This document shows, piece by piece, positions 41,452-50,508 of a stretch of 64,000 nucleotides of DNA (positions within the stretch are counted from its first letter, which is position 1; each line of letters opens with the position of its first letter). The DNA comes from Pseudomonas japonica (GTDB lineage Bacteria > Pseudomonadota > Gammaproteobacteria > Pseudomonadales > Pseudomonadaceae). The translations under genes and the position numbers were made by a program. The notes beneath the pieces were generated by a model that searched no databases, was not told the origin of the DNA, and worked only from the letters and a program-made list of their open reading frames with translations. The stretch is taken from positions 62,001 to 126,000 of the forward strand of contig NZ_FZOL01000007.1 in assembly GCF_900188455.1 (NCBI RefSeq). The letters run 5' to 3'.

Positions 41452-43368
41452 TTAGAACGACACGCCAAAACTCAAGGCAACGAAGTCGCGATCGATGCTC
41501 GAGTTGTAATCACCGCCGAAGAAGTTGGTGTAGGAAAGTCCGGCGCTATAGGTACTGAGGTAGCTGGCGTCCAGGCCAAGGCTGACGGCCTTGGCCCCTT
41601 CGTTGAACACCCCGTTCGGGCCGTAGCCGTCGACATCGTGGGACCAGGCGATGCTGGGTCTCAGCTCGATGCTCGGGATCAGATTGTTGTATTCCCAGAT
41701 CATCCGGGCGCGGTAACCCCAGGAAGTGCTGGTGACGAAGCCATCGTCCTTGCAGTACTTGCTGACGTTCTCCGCGGTAGCGCTCCCCAGAGACCCTGCA
41801 TTCAAGGTCTGGCAAGTGCCATTCGGCAGAGGGCCGGGGCCGAAGATCGAATCCCGTCCATAGCGAACCTTGCTGGTGCTTTCCAGGCCGCCGACATGGA
41901 CGACACCGAGCTCGCCCACCACGGTCAGGCGATCGGCGCCCATGACCTGGTCGAAGAAATGCACCAGAGTGGTCTGAAACTGAGTGATCTCCTTGCGCCG
42001 ATAACCCGACAGCTCAGAGCCGGGACCGGCGGGCAACAACGAAGCCTCGGGCATCAGTGGCGCCAGGCTGGCAAGCAGGAGATCGGTAGCGTTCACCTGG
42101 ACCGGGGCGTTGGGCCGATAGCTCAGCTCGCCGCTCCAGGCCGTGCCGGTGGACAGGGTCGTGGAAAAGCTCAGGCCGTACAGCTGGATGTCTTCGGGGT
42201 ACTCGACGAAATACTCGCCGCGACCAAACGCGGAAACAGGCAGGAGCGCCGGAGCCAGCGCGGTGGCGACCGGTTCCGGGATGCCAGCGCCCACCAGGGA
42301 GCCCGCCAGGCCCGCAGCGTCGTATGCACTGGCGGGTGCGTTGGTTGCGCTGAAGAACGGCGACCGGCTGTGGTAGTTGATGAAATAGGCGCCGAACTCG
42401 GTGTCCAGCGGTTCGGATACGTAACGCAGCGCGGTGCCCCACTGCCCACCATCGCGTGCGTCCTTGTCACCACGCCGGCGCACGATGATGCCCTCGTCCG
42501 GGGCGCCCCACATCACGCCACTGGCACCGAGCGCACTGAGTGCGGCATCGCGGTAAGCCGCCGGCAGGGCGCTGCTCAGGTGAGAGCGGGTCTGCCCTAC
42601 CGCGAGGTTGTTGTCGCAGCCATCGGACATCACGTCACTGATCGAGAAGAAGGTGCCGCAGTTGTCGAGAACGGTCTGATCCCACTCCAACTGGTAGAAG
42701 GCCTCGGCCGACAGGGTGTCGGTCAGGCTCTGGGACACGTAGAACATGTTGACCGGAATCAGCCCCTCCTTGATCTCGGCACCGGGGCGACGGAACGCGG
42801 CAACATCAATCGGGTTGATCGCGTTGATACCGTTCTGGATGAACGTGCTTTCCCCCCAGCTCACCACCTGCTTGCCCAGGCGCACGCTGCCCGGCAGGTC
42901 GGCAATGGTGTAGTTGTGATACACGAAGGCATCGAGCAACTGGGCGCCGGAGGACTTGGCGCCTTCCTTGCGACCGTTGTCGTCGATGTTCTTGAAGGGG
43001 CGGTTCTCGTCCTTCAGTTCGAAGTCGTACCAGTACTTGCCGCGCAGGAAGATGCCGGTATCCCCGTACTTGAGTTCAAGGTCGTGGAGGCCCTTGAATA
43101 TCTTCGAAAAGGTCGCGCCCTTCTTGAAGTTCAAATGGCCGTCATCCGCGGTCTGGGACAGGCCGTCTCCACCGTTGTTGGCCCCGATCAGGTCAGGGTC
43201 GGCGCTCTGCGTCGACCAACTGGTGCCGACGGACAGGTTGGAGTCGAACTGCCCTTCGATTTCGCCGACCGTGAAGGTCAGCGCACCGACGTCCTGGCTG
43301 GTGAATGTGGCAAGGGTCACGGCCAGGGCAAGCGGGGCCTGTCGCCACGGTTTTGGTCTACTGATCAT
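41452..43368 (-). CDS. DUF1302 family outer-membrane protein
   Basis: 638 residues with a signal peptide (MISRPKPWRQAPLALAVTLA, cleavage near VGA) followed by a large beta-rich domain typical of DUF1302: GQFDSNLSVGTSWSTQSADP, DTGIFLRGKYWYDFEL, VRLGKQVVSWGESTFIQNGI and a C-terminal strand ending GVSF. It probably forms an outer-membrane barrel with the DUF1329 partner. The pair often neighbours RND or lipid genes; here it lies between the biosynthetic cluster and a redox operon. Function unknown. Confidence 0.88.
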   Translation of the reverse strand: MISRPKPWRQAPLALAVTLATFTSQDVGALTFTVGEIEGQFDSNLSVGTSWSTQSADPDLIGANNGGDGLSQTADDGHLNFKKGATFSKIFKGLHDLELKYGDTGIFLRGKYWYDFELKDENRPFKNIDDNGRKEGAKSSGAQLLDAFVYHNYTIADLPGSVRLGKQVVSWGESTFIQNGINAINPIDVAAFRRPGAEIKEGLIPVNMFYVSQSLTDTLSAEAFYQLEWDQTVLDNCGTFFSISDVMSDGCDNNLAVGQTRSHLSSALPAAYRDAALSALGASGVMWGAPDEGIIVRRRGDKDARDGGQWGTALRYVSEPLDTEFGAYFINYHSRSPFFSATNAPASAYDAAGLAGSLVGAGIPEPVATALAPALLPVSAFGRGEYFVEYPEDIQLYGLSFSTTLSTGTAWSGELSYRPNAPVQVNATDLLLASLAPLMPEASLLPAGPGSELSGYRRKEITQFQTTLVHFFDQVMGADRLTVVGELGVVHVGGLESTSKVRYGRDSIFGPGPLPNGTCQTLNAGSLGSATAENVSKYCKDDGFVTSTSWGYRARMIWEYNNLIPSIELRPSIAWSHDVDGYGPNGVFNEGAKAVSLGLDASYLSTYSAGLSYTNFFGGDYNSSIDRDFVALSFGVSF

Positions 43369-43562
43369 TGCGTTCTCTACCTCTTGTTATTGTTTTGGCG
43401 ATATGTAGAACTGCTGTTTTTCCGGGCACGACAAGGCCCGTTGACCGATCGGAAAATCAGCCAATCACATGACACGGGTGAGTTAGTTCAACGGGTTAGC
43501 CGGGTTGGGATCGGGCATTGGGGCAAGTACTCTCCGTGTACAAATGGGTACGTCCACTTCTT

Positions 43563-45236
43563 CTATTCATTCGTTCGACCGCCATGTGCGACCTCGAGCA
43601 TCTCGGACACAGCGGTCAGTTTTACCCGTGGCCGGTTCCGAGGCCTGGCCAGGTCCCTCTCGTACAGGTCGATCGCCTTCCACCCCGCGTAGTTCACTGC
43701 GAGTGGCTGGCGTAGCGCGATCAGTGCCCGGAGTTCGTCGCTGCCATGCCTGGGCGCCGTGAGCCGACCTGCCGCGAAATCCTCGAGCAGCCCCCGAACA
43801 GTTTCCGCCGCGCACTTCTTGTTGGTGCCGATGACGCCCGACGGACCACGCTTTATCCAGCCCGCGGTGTAGATGCCTTGAAGCGCAATGCCCGTCGCCG
43901 GATCGATGACGCGACCGCGGTCGTTGGGCAAGGTACCCGTCGCCTCGTCGATCGGAAGGCCTGGCAGTTTCTTCCCCTGGTAGCCGATGGAGCGCAGAAC
44001 CAGGCCACAGGCAATGGCCTCGGCCTTACCGGTCGCTTGCGCCCTCGACCGGCCACGGTCGTCGATCACCAGTTCGTTCTGCTCGATGCGCAACGCGCTG
44101 ACACGGTTCTCACCGAGGATCTCGGTGGGCGAGCCCAGAAAACGCAGAACGAGGTGTTTCACGCCTTGCCTGCGTGGCCGCCCGGCCAGCCTGGCAAGGA
44201 TCGCCTCCTTGAGCGCGGCGATCGCAGGGAGGTCGGCTTGCGGTGCGGCCTTGGCATCGACACTGACGTGAAAACCATGGTCGAGCAGACCGAGCAGCTC
44301 GGGCGTGGTGAAGGCCGCCTGGGCCGGTCCACGCCGCCCCAGGACGACGACCTCCTTGATCCGGCTTTTCGACAGTGCCTCCAGCGCGTGATCGGCGATG
44401 TCGGTGCGTGCCAGGTAATCGATGTCGCTGGCGAGGACCCGCGCGACGTCCAATGCCACGTTGCCATTGCCAACGACCACCGCGCGCTCGGCCGACAGGT
44501 CGAAGTGCCGATCGGCGAAGTCGGGGTGGCCGTTGTACCAGGCGACGAAGTCGGTGGCGGAGTGACTGCCCGGCAGTTCTTCCCCCGGGATATTCAGTTT
44601 TCGGTCATTGGAAGCGCCGACCGTATAGATCACGGCGTGATGATGCGCGAGCAGTTCGTCGTGGGTAACGTGTTCGCCCACAGTGACATTGAGATGGAAC
44701 TGCAACCCATCGAGACCGGCGGTCCGCTCGAACAGCTCGGTCATCAACTTGGTCTTCTGGTGGTCGGGAGCGACACCGAAGCGCACCAGCCCCCATGGCG
44801 TGGGCAGCCGTTCGAACAGGTGGACTTCAGCACGAATACCGCTGTGCGACAGCAGCTCTTGCGCCGCGAAGGATCCAGAGGGTCCGGACCCCACGATGGC
44901 AACCCGCAACGGCCCGCGTTCGTCGACGTCGATCCTGGCCTCGGGGCGTTTGTAGGGGGCGGCGGAGTACAGCTTTCGACCCGGGTCGGCGAAGAACTGT
45001 CGGTTCAATTCGAGGTACGGCTTGCTGGCTGCATCCAGGCGATCGTCCGGCACGATCGCTTCGACAGGGCAGGCGTTTACGCACTGCCCGCAGTCGACAC
45101 AGGCATCGGGATCGATGTAGAGCATTTCCGCCGTCGCGTACGCGGACTCCTCGGGAGTGGGATGGATGCAATTCACCGGACATGCCGAAACGCAGGAGGC
45201 GTCATTGCAGCAATTCTGGGTTATGACATGGGGCAT
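43563..45236 (-). CDS. Ferredoxin-fused FAD NADP+ reductase (FprB/adrenodoxin-reductase type)
   Basis: 557 residues. The N-terminal ferredoxin carries two cluster motifs (CCNDASCVSACPVNC at residues 9-23 and CVDCGQCVNACP at about 47-58). An adrenodoxin-reductase-like flavoprotein follows with VAIVGSGPSGSFAAQELL, VVVGNGNVALDVARVL and GIYTAGWIKRGPSGVIGTNK. It moves electrons between NADP(H) and iron-sulfur partners. It overlaps the molybdopterin oxidoreductase gene by 16 bp, so it is likely that enzyme's redox partner. The arrangement is more common in actinobacteria, which hints at transfer. Confidence 0.9.
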   Translation of the reverse strand: MPHVITQNCCNDASCVSACPVNCIHPTPEESAYATAEMLYIDPDACVDCGQCVNACPVEAIVPDDRLDAASKPYLELNRQFFADPGRKLYSAAPYKRPEARIDVDERGPLRVAIVGSGPSGSFAAQELLSHSGIRAEVHLFERLPTPWGLVRFGVAPDHQKTKLMTELFERTAGLDGLQFHLNVTVGEHVTHDELLAHHHAVIYTVGASNDRKLNIPGEELPGSHSATDFVAWYNGHPDFADRHFDLSAERAVVVGNGNVALDVARVLASDIDYLARTDIADHALEALSKSRIKEVVVLGRRGPAQAAFTTPELLGLLDHGFHVSVDAKAAPQADLPAIAALKEAILARLAGRPRRQGVKHLVLRFLGSPTEILGENRVSALRIEQNELVIDDRGRSRAQATGKAEAIACGLVLRSIGYQGKKLPGLPIDEATGTLPNDRGRVIDPATGIALQGIYTAGWIKRGPSGVIGTNKKCAAETVRGLLEDFAAGRLTAPRHGSDELRALIALRQPLAVNYAGWKAIDLYERDLARPRNRPRVKLTAVSEMLEVAHGGRTNE

Positions 45237-47398
45237 GCTGCATCTCCCTGGGTGACGACCGCCGCGACCTCGACTCGTACAGGAATTCCGTTCAGTACCG
45301 ACATGGCGGCCAGCTTTTCGAGGTCTTCCGGCCGGGTGGACGCGAGCAGGTTCGACGAGACACCTCCCGCGGCAACAGCGCGCTGCCAGCCTCCCGCGTG
45401 GCCCCAGCCGTGGGGCAGCGCGACGGTCCCCGGCACCAGGTCATCGGTCAAGGTCACCGGCACCTCGATCGAACCGGCCCGGGAGGTGATCCGGGCGTTC
45501 TCGCCCTCCGCCAGACCGGCCATCCGCGCATCGGCCGGGTTGATCCTCAAGGTGAGTTGCCGCGCTGCCGGCATCAACCGCTCGGTGTTGTGCAGCCAGG
45601 AGTTGTGCGACTTCATCTCGCGCATGCCGATGAGTCGCAGGGGCAGGTCGGGCGTGTCGAACTGCTCCGACTCCAGCCTTGCCAGCTCGGACATGATGCG
45701 CAGGTCGGCCAGAGGGATCTTGTGATCCGGGGTGAGAATCACCTCATCGAGCGGCGCCAGCGGTATTTCTTCATGGAGCACTACGCCATGGGGGGCGTGC
45801 TTGAGCAGTTTGCGCCACGACCATCCGCTTGGACGCAGACCATACAGATCACCACCCTTGCCGAACCGGAGCATCATGTCCCACAGGGTTCTGGGGTGCG
45901 TGCGCAGCCCAACCCGGGCGAACTGACGCTGAACCCAAGCGGAATCGGCACTCCCCAGGCCCATTCTCCGGGCGATCTCGTCGAGGATCTCCCACTCCGG
46001 TCGGCACTGGCCGATCGGCTCGATAACCGCTTCGGTGGCCTGCAGGGCCGGGCGGATATGATGACCGCTCAGCAGCAGCCCCAGATCCTCGCGTTCGTAC
46101 ATGGTGGTGACGGGCAAAACGTAGTCGGCATGTCGGTTGGTTTCGTTGATGTAGATATCCAGCGCGAAGACGGTATCCAGTTGGGACAGCGCATCGGCGA
46201 GACGCGTGCCGTTCGGGGTGGTGTTCACACAGTTCGACGCCAGCAGCGCCATGCCGCGAATCTGCCCCGGGCCGGGTGTGAGTATGTCGTCGGCGAGCGC
46301 GTTGGCCGGGAGCATGCCCAGGGCATCGGGCAAACCCGAGACGCGCGTGTGGATCTGGTCGTACGTCGCCAGTTCCTTGAACTCGATGGCCGGAGACCAT
46401 GACCAGACCCAGCCGCCGGGACGCTGCAGGTTACCGGTGACGATGTTGATGTAGTCCTGCAGAACGTTGACCAGCGTGCCGAACTTCTGCGTGCAGGTCC
46501 CGGTCCGGCCGTACACCACCGCAGCCTTGGCCCGCCCGATCGCTTCAGCGACCTCGGTCACGACAGCGGCGCGAACGCCAGTGATCGGTGCTGTTTTCGC
46601 TGGGGAAAAACGCTCGACAACGCTGCGCAACTGGTCGAAGTCAGTGGTCCACTGCCGGATGAAATCCTCATCGCACAACTGCTGCTTGACCAGTACGTGC
46701 AGGATCGACAGCAGGAACCATGCATCCGTGCCCGCGCGGATCGGCACGTACTCGAAGGCCTTCGCGGTCTCCGTGCGCCGCGGGTCGACCACGATGACCC
46801 GGCCCCCGCGCTCGACGACGCCACTCAAGTGCTCACGGATACGCGGATCAACCAGCAGGCTGCCTTTCGAGACCCACGGATTGGCGCCAATCAACATCAG
46901 CACGTCGGTGCGGCAATAGTCGGGAATCGGAAAATGGCCGCAGTTGGCGTAGAGAATTTCGGTGGCGGCGATGCGTGACGCGGCGTCCTCCGAGTTCACC
47001 CCGTAGAACCAGGGCGTGCCGATCGCTGCCTGAAAACCCTTGGCCCGCAGGACACCTGAATAGGTGAACGCCAACGGATTGCCAACGGTCAGCGCAATGG
47101 ACTCGGGACCGAACTCACGGCGCAACCGCGCCAAACGTGCGGCGATGTCGGACAAGGCCTGGTCCCACGTCGTCGGCTCGAACTCGCCGGGGCCGCCCAC
47201 TCTGCGCATCGGTACTGTCACACGATCGGGGTCGTTGACGACCAGCGGCATCCCCACGCCTTTGGTGCAGGCAAATCCTTTGCTGTGCGGGTTGTCCTTG
47301 TCTGGCCGCAGGGATACCAACTTCCCCTCTTCAACCGTGGCAACCATGCCGCACATCGGATCGCAAATACGGCAGAAAGTGACTTTCTCTTCGCGCAT
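45221..47398 (-). CDS. Molybdopterin-dependent oxidoreductase with 4Fe-4S site
   Basis: 725 residues of the DMSO-reductase superfamily. The N-terminal cluster site is CRICDPMCGMV with a distant Cys in GFACTKGVG; the molybdopterin domains include ANPWVSKGSLLVDPRIRE and GNLQRPGGWVWSW; the C-terminal dinucleotide-binding domain has LNGIPVRVEVA. No Tat signal peptide is seen, so it is cytoplasmic, as in the BisC/FdhF-like branch. GGGAGGGGGC precedes the ATG. First gene of a two-gene operon with the FprB-like gene. Substrate unknown. Confidence 0.9.
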   Translation of the reverse strand: MREEKVTFCRICDPMCGMVATVEEGKLVSLRPDKDNPHSKGFACTKGVGMPLVVNDPDRVTVPMRRVGGPGEFEPTTWDQALSDIAARLARLRREFGPESIALTVGNPLAFTYSGVLRAKGFQAAIGTPWFYGVNSEDAASRIAATEILYANCGHFPIPDYCRTDVLMLIGANPWVSKGSLLVDPRIREHLSGVVERGGRVIVVDPRRTETAKAFEYVPIRAGTDAWFLLSILHVLVKQQLCDEDFIRQWTTDFDQLRSVVERFSPAKTAPITGVRAAVVTEVAEAIGRAKAAVVYGRTGTCTQKFGTLVNVLQDYINIVTGNLQRPGGWVWSWSPAIEFKELATYDQIHTRVSGLPDALGMLPANALADDILTPGPGQIRGMALLASNCVNTTPNGTRLADALSQLDTVFALDIYINETNRHADYVLPVTTMYEREDLGLLLSGHHIRPALQATEAVIEPIGQCRPEWEILDEIARRMGLGSADSAWVQRQFARVGLRTHPRTLWDMMLRFGKGGDLYGLRPSGWSWRKLLKHAPHGVVLHEEIPLAPLDEVILTPDHKIPLADLRIMSELARLESEQFDTPDLPLRLIGMREMKSHNSWLHNTERLMPAARQLTLRINPADARMAGLAEGENARITSRAGSIEVPVTLTDDLVPGTVALPHGWGHAGGWQRAVAAGGVSSNLLASTRPEDLEKLAAMSVLNGIPVRVEVAAVVTQGDAACPMS

Positions 47399-47421
47399 GC
47401 CCCCTCCCTGGCTTCAATACC

Positions 47422-47437
47422 TGCAATCTGCATTGCA
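47422..47437. promoter_or_regulatory. TGCAAT-CTGC-ATTGCA inverted repeat
   Basis: A perfect 6-bp dyad with a 4-bp spacer, 24 bp upstream of the oxidoreductase ATG in the untranslated leader. It could be an operator or an mRNA hairpin. Confidence 0.45.
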
Positions 47438-47556
47438 CCTACTGGACCGTTGCCCCCAATTGATACGCCCACCGTTTTCGGTAGTGCCTTGGCGTCTTTG
47501 GTTAATCTGGCATTTCAGCCTTTGGCGGAGCGCGATCACGCAAGTGTCCAAAAATT

Positions 47557-47585
47557 ATTATACCGTTCGTTACGAATAATCAACC
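47557..47585 (-). promoter_or_regulatory. Sigma-70 promoter of the redox operon with an embedded palindrome
   Basis: Minus strand: TATAAT at 47557-47562 is the -10, and a TTGATT/GGTTGA -35-like block lies at about 47578-47585. The perfect palindrome TTCGTTACGAA (47566-47576) sits between them, an ideal position for a repressor. No regulator gene is adjacent. The leader to the ATG is about 158 bp. Confidence 0.65.
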
Positions 47586-48341
47586 TCTCATTTCCATTCA
47601 GGGAAATTCGCAAGCGATCGCACGAAGACCGGGCGTTTACACCGAGTTGCGCAGCCCAGTGCGCATATGGACTTTCCCAACAACTAGCGCTGTCGATGCG
47701 GTCGCATGCAGACGTTGCCCTGCCGGCTGATTGCGTCAGATTCGCAATGCGCGGCGCCACGTCGCCGGCACGATCATTCTCGGAAAGCGGGTAGACGGGC
47801 TTGGCCAAACCCCTTGAAATTCGCGTCGGTCACTCTCTTCGAAGACAACGCATTCAGCACTGCGCTCGACTGCCGCTCACTTCAAGCAGAAGTTGCACTT
47901 CTGTCCGCCGGCGGACTTGATCATCACGAGCCATCAGAACAGGGAGAACACCGATATATCCCAATGACAGCCAGGACAATGACAGCCATCGCCCTCATCC
48001 TCGCAATAAAGCTCATCGGAATCGTAAACACACCGTGGTAGACGCATCGCCTATATCATCTTGGCCACGCTTGAATCTTGAACTTTCCATCTACCAACAC
48101 AAGATGAACAACTTCATTCGTGAAACCCGGTGAACGCTGTCAATATCTTTTTCTTGCACTATCACGCATTCAAGCGCTTGGGATATTCCGTCTTTAAACG
48201 GGCACCTGGTTATATTGATCACGGCACTCATGACACCGCAGACACTATGCACTTTATAAATCCAGGCATGCCCAGCCAAAGAATAAAAAAGCCCGCCGTG
48301 TGCGGGCTTTGTATCTGCAGGAATGACGGAGCGCGCGGGCT
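47586..48341. other. Gene-poor stretch upstream of the redox operon
   Basis: About 750 bp with no supported gene. Both strands have short open frames without recognisable domains. A 25-codon frame at 47964-48041 (MTARTMTAIALILAIKLIGI...) after AGGGAG encodes a hydrophobic peptide, but this alone is not convincing. The right end holds the terminator at 48288-48310. Confidence 0.5.
48288..48310 (-). terminator. Terminator of the DUF6124-like gene
   Basis: AAAGCCCGC and GCGGGCTTT form a 9-bp stem. On the minus strand the stem is followed by a T-run (A-run at 48285-48290 on the plus strand), so it terminates the leftward DUF6124-like gene that ends at 48342. Confidence 0.8.
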
Positions 48342-48644
48342 TTAACCCTGCGCTTGCTTCTGGGCAATGCCCCTCAACATCGACTCGGCCAACGCCCGTG
48401 CCGCCTCCAGGGTGTGCTGGGTCGCCCACAGCAGGCCGGCCAGGCTGTTATCCCTGACGGCGTCACAGGCCTGGAAATTGGTTTCGTAAGCAGAGCGCAG
48501 CATGACGGCGAGATGAGCCAGGGCCTCGTCGACTTCGGCTCCGGCGCAGACGGCGAACAGGGGCGGATGGTGGCCGTCGCAGGCGGCGAATGGGGTGTGG
48601 ACGGTGAGAGCGCGAGCGGGTGGATCGGGGACAAGCTTTTTCAT
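48342..48644 (-). CDS. DUF6124/DUF3077-like small protein
   Basis: 100 residues beginning MKKLVPDPPARALTVHTPFA with AAGGTGAT upstream. It resembles the small Pseudomonas DUF6124/DUF3077 proteins: an N-terminal K-x-x-P-x-P-P motif, LFAVCAGAEVDEALAHLAVM and a helical tail ending AESMLRGIAQKQ. These are common accessory proteins of unknown function. A longer in-frame start exists but is not conserved in composition. Confidence 0.75.
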   Translation of the reverse strand: MKKLVPDPPARALTVHTPFAACDGHHPPLFAVCAGAEVDEALAHLAVMLRSAYETNFQACDAVRDNSLAGLLWATQHTLEAARALAESMLRGIAQKQAQG

Positions 48645-49010
48645 GACGATCACCTTGCAGTTCGGGCTGTCACGAGTCGCTGTCAAACGAACGGGTGGCA
48701 GCTGTACGCGGGTTGACAGACCGAGGCAAGGTAACCCGGCGCGCACGAGTGCGCCCCACGTACAGCCGCCATGACAGAAGCCCCAGCAAAGACGCTGCGA
48801 CGTGAAATGGATGCTGATGGAAACCTTGCACGGCCTGTCAAAACCGGTCGCTGGAAATCAACGACGGTGGCAAGACTAGGCAGCGATTCCCCGGCACGCA
48901 ACGACTGAAAGGCCGCGGAAGTATGCTTGGGAAATTGCCTACATAAAAGTCGGAGATGGGTGAAGTTTCGTAGCTGTTTATGGCAAGTCAGGTGATAGAG
49001 CGATACGTCT

Positions 49011-49400
49011 TTGAGGCTTGCCGGGAACCGTATCAAGGCTGCCAGGCGCCGGTCTTGAGTGTTGTAGCGCCCGTGAGATCGAGCGCCGCCCGCGCGGCGC
49101 ATCGCGACGGTTCGGCGCCCCGACGCGCTCGCTCCTACATTTTTTGCAACGTGCCATGGCCTGTGGGATTTGAGTTGTCAGCCCTTGGCGCCTGGCGACC
49201 TATCGCGGGGAAGCTTTTGGGGGCGGCGCGATGCCGCGTCGTACACACAAGGCGGTCAACCATGGCCTGACAGACATAGGCACGTTGCAAAAAATGTAGG
49301 AGCGAGCGTGCTCGCGATGCGCCGCGCGGGCGGCGCTCGATCTCACGGGCGCCGCAAGGCTTGAGGCAGGCACCTGACAGCCTCGACGCGATTTCCCACC
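49011..49400. repeat. 390-bp palindromic repeat, copy 1
   Basis: An imperfect giant palindrome. The outer arms are about 50 bp (left CTTGCCGGGAACCGTATCAA, right complement of TTTCCCACCAGAGG). The inner arms contain CGCTCGCTCCTACATTTTTT (49127-49146) and its complement ending TGTAGGAGCGAGCGTGCTCG, plus the REP-like CGCCGCGCGGGCGGCGCTCG. The unique centre is about 110 bp. A second copy lies at 57401-57790 in the same orientation. It ends 80 bp before the AraC gene. Confidence 0.8.
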
Positions 49401-49479
49401 AGAGGACAGCGGTGCATCATCAACCTGTAACCCCCCTGCCCTACGCTGTCGGTCCCCCAGAGTCCCCCGAAGACCAACC

Positions 49480-50457
49480 ATGAATCTGGCCCCCACCCGC
49501 TCCCGCGCCGCCTTCATGATCCGCTCCGACAACATGAGCACCGACGAATTCGGCGCCCTGTTCACCCGCCTGTTCGGCAATCTCTATTCCGGCATGCCAC
49601 GCCCGGATCGCCAGGTGGCCATCGCCGGCGTCTACGGTCGCTACGACGGCGTGAGCTTTCGCAACCTGAGTTTTCGTGGCGACTTGCTCACCGAATTGCC
49701 CGACGCCGACGACGAGATCACCTTCGTCTTTCCCACCGCCGGCCGCATCGTCTTCCGCCAGTCCAGCGAAACCGTGGGCACCCCACGGATCGCCCTGGCG
49801 GTGGAAAAGACCGCGGTGAATTCGGTGGGGTTCATGGACGGCCACTCGCAGTACGGCATGTCGATCCGCCGCTCGCTGTTCGCCCGCCGCCTCGCCACCC
49901 TGCTGGACAAACCGATCGTGCACAAAGTGCGCTTCCGTCCGGTGGTGGACCTGAACGCCGACGCCTTCCAGGGCATCAAGGCCATCGTCGGCATGGCTAC
50001 CGGCAACGAATTCGAGCAGTTGATGAGCGCCAGTTCGCTGATGCCCAGCCGCCTTCAGGAAATGCTCGTGGATTCGGTACTGGAGGTCTGGCCGCACAAC
50101 TACAGCGACGCGCTGAAGCGCCCGGAAAAGCTGATCGCGCCACGCCATGTGAAGCTGGCCGTGGAGTACCTCCAGGAGCACCCGGACGCGCTGGTCAGCG
50201 GCAGCGAGCTGGCCGAGCTGACGAATGTCAGCCTGCGCGCCCTGCAGGAAGGCTTTCGCCGCTTCGTGGGCACCTCCATCGTCGCCTATCAGCGCCAGGT
50301 ACGCCTGCAACGGGCCTATGACGCGCTCAAGCAGGATGCTTCGCCATCCGTCAGCGAAATATCCCTGGCCCTGGGCTTCACCAACGTCGGGCGTTTCTGT
50401 CAGTACTTCCAGAACGCCTACGGCATCAGCCCGGCCGATCTGCGCAAGTACGGCTGA
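49480..50457 (+). CDS. AraC/XylS-family transcriptional regulator
   Basis: 325 residues. N-terminal cupin-like AraC_binding_2 domain (SFRNLSFRGDLLTELPDADD) and a C-terminal AraC HTH with VSLRALQEGFRRFVGTSIVA and EISLALGFTNVGRFCQYFQN. The target and effector are unknown. Nearest neighbours are the autotransporter gene (convergent) and the repeat upstream, so its role is open. Confidence 0.92.
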   Translation: MNLAPTRSRAAFMIRSDNMSTDEFGALFTRLFGNLYSGMPRPDRQVAIAGVYGRYDGVSFRNLSFRGDLLTELPDADDEITFVFPTAGRIVFRQSSETVGTPRIALAVEKTAVNSVGFMDGHSQYGMSIRRSLFARRLATLLDKPIVHKVRFRPVVDLNADAFQGIKAIVGMATGNEFEQLMSASSLMPSRLQEMLVDSVLEVWPHNYSDALKRPEKLIAPRHVKLAVEYLQEHPDALVSGSELAELTNVSLRALQEGFRRFVGTSIVAYQRQVRLQRAYDALKQDASPSVSEISLALGFTNVGRFCQYFQNAYGISPADLRKYG

Positions 50458-50508
50458 AAAACGCGGACGGCCCGCCGCACGCGATGCGACAGGCCGCCCG
50501 CACCGGCA

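Noticed and set aside
47964..48041. 25-residue hydrophobic peptide frame after an AGGGAG-like site
   Set aside because: Too short to support from composition alone; no conservation can be checked here.
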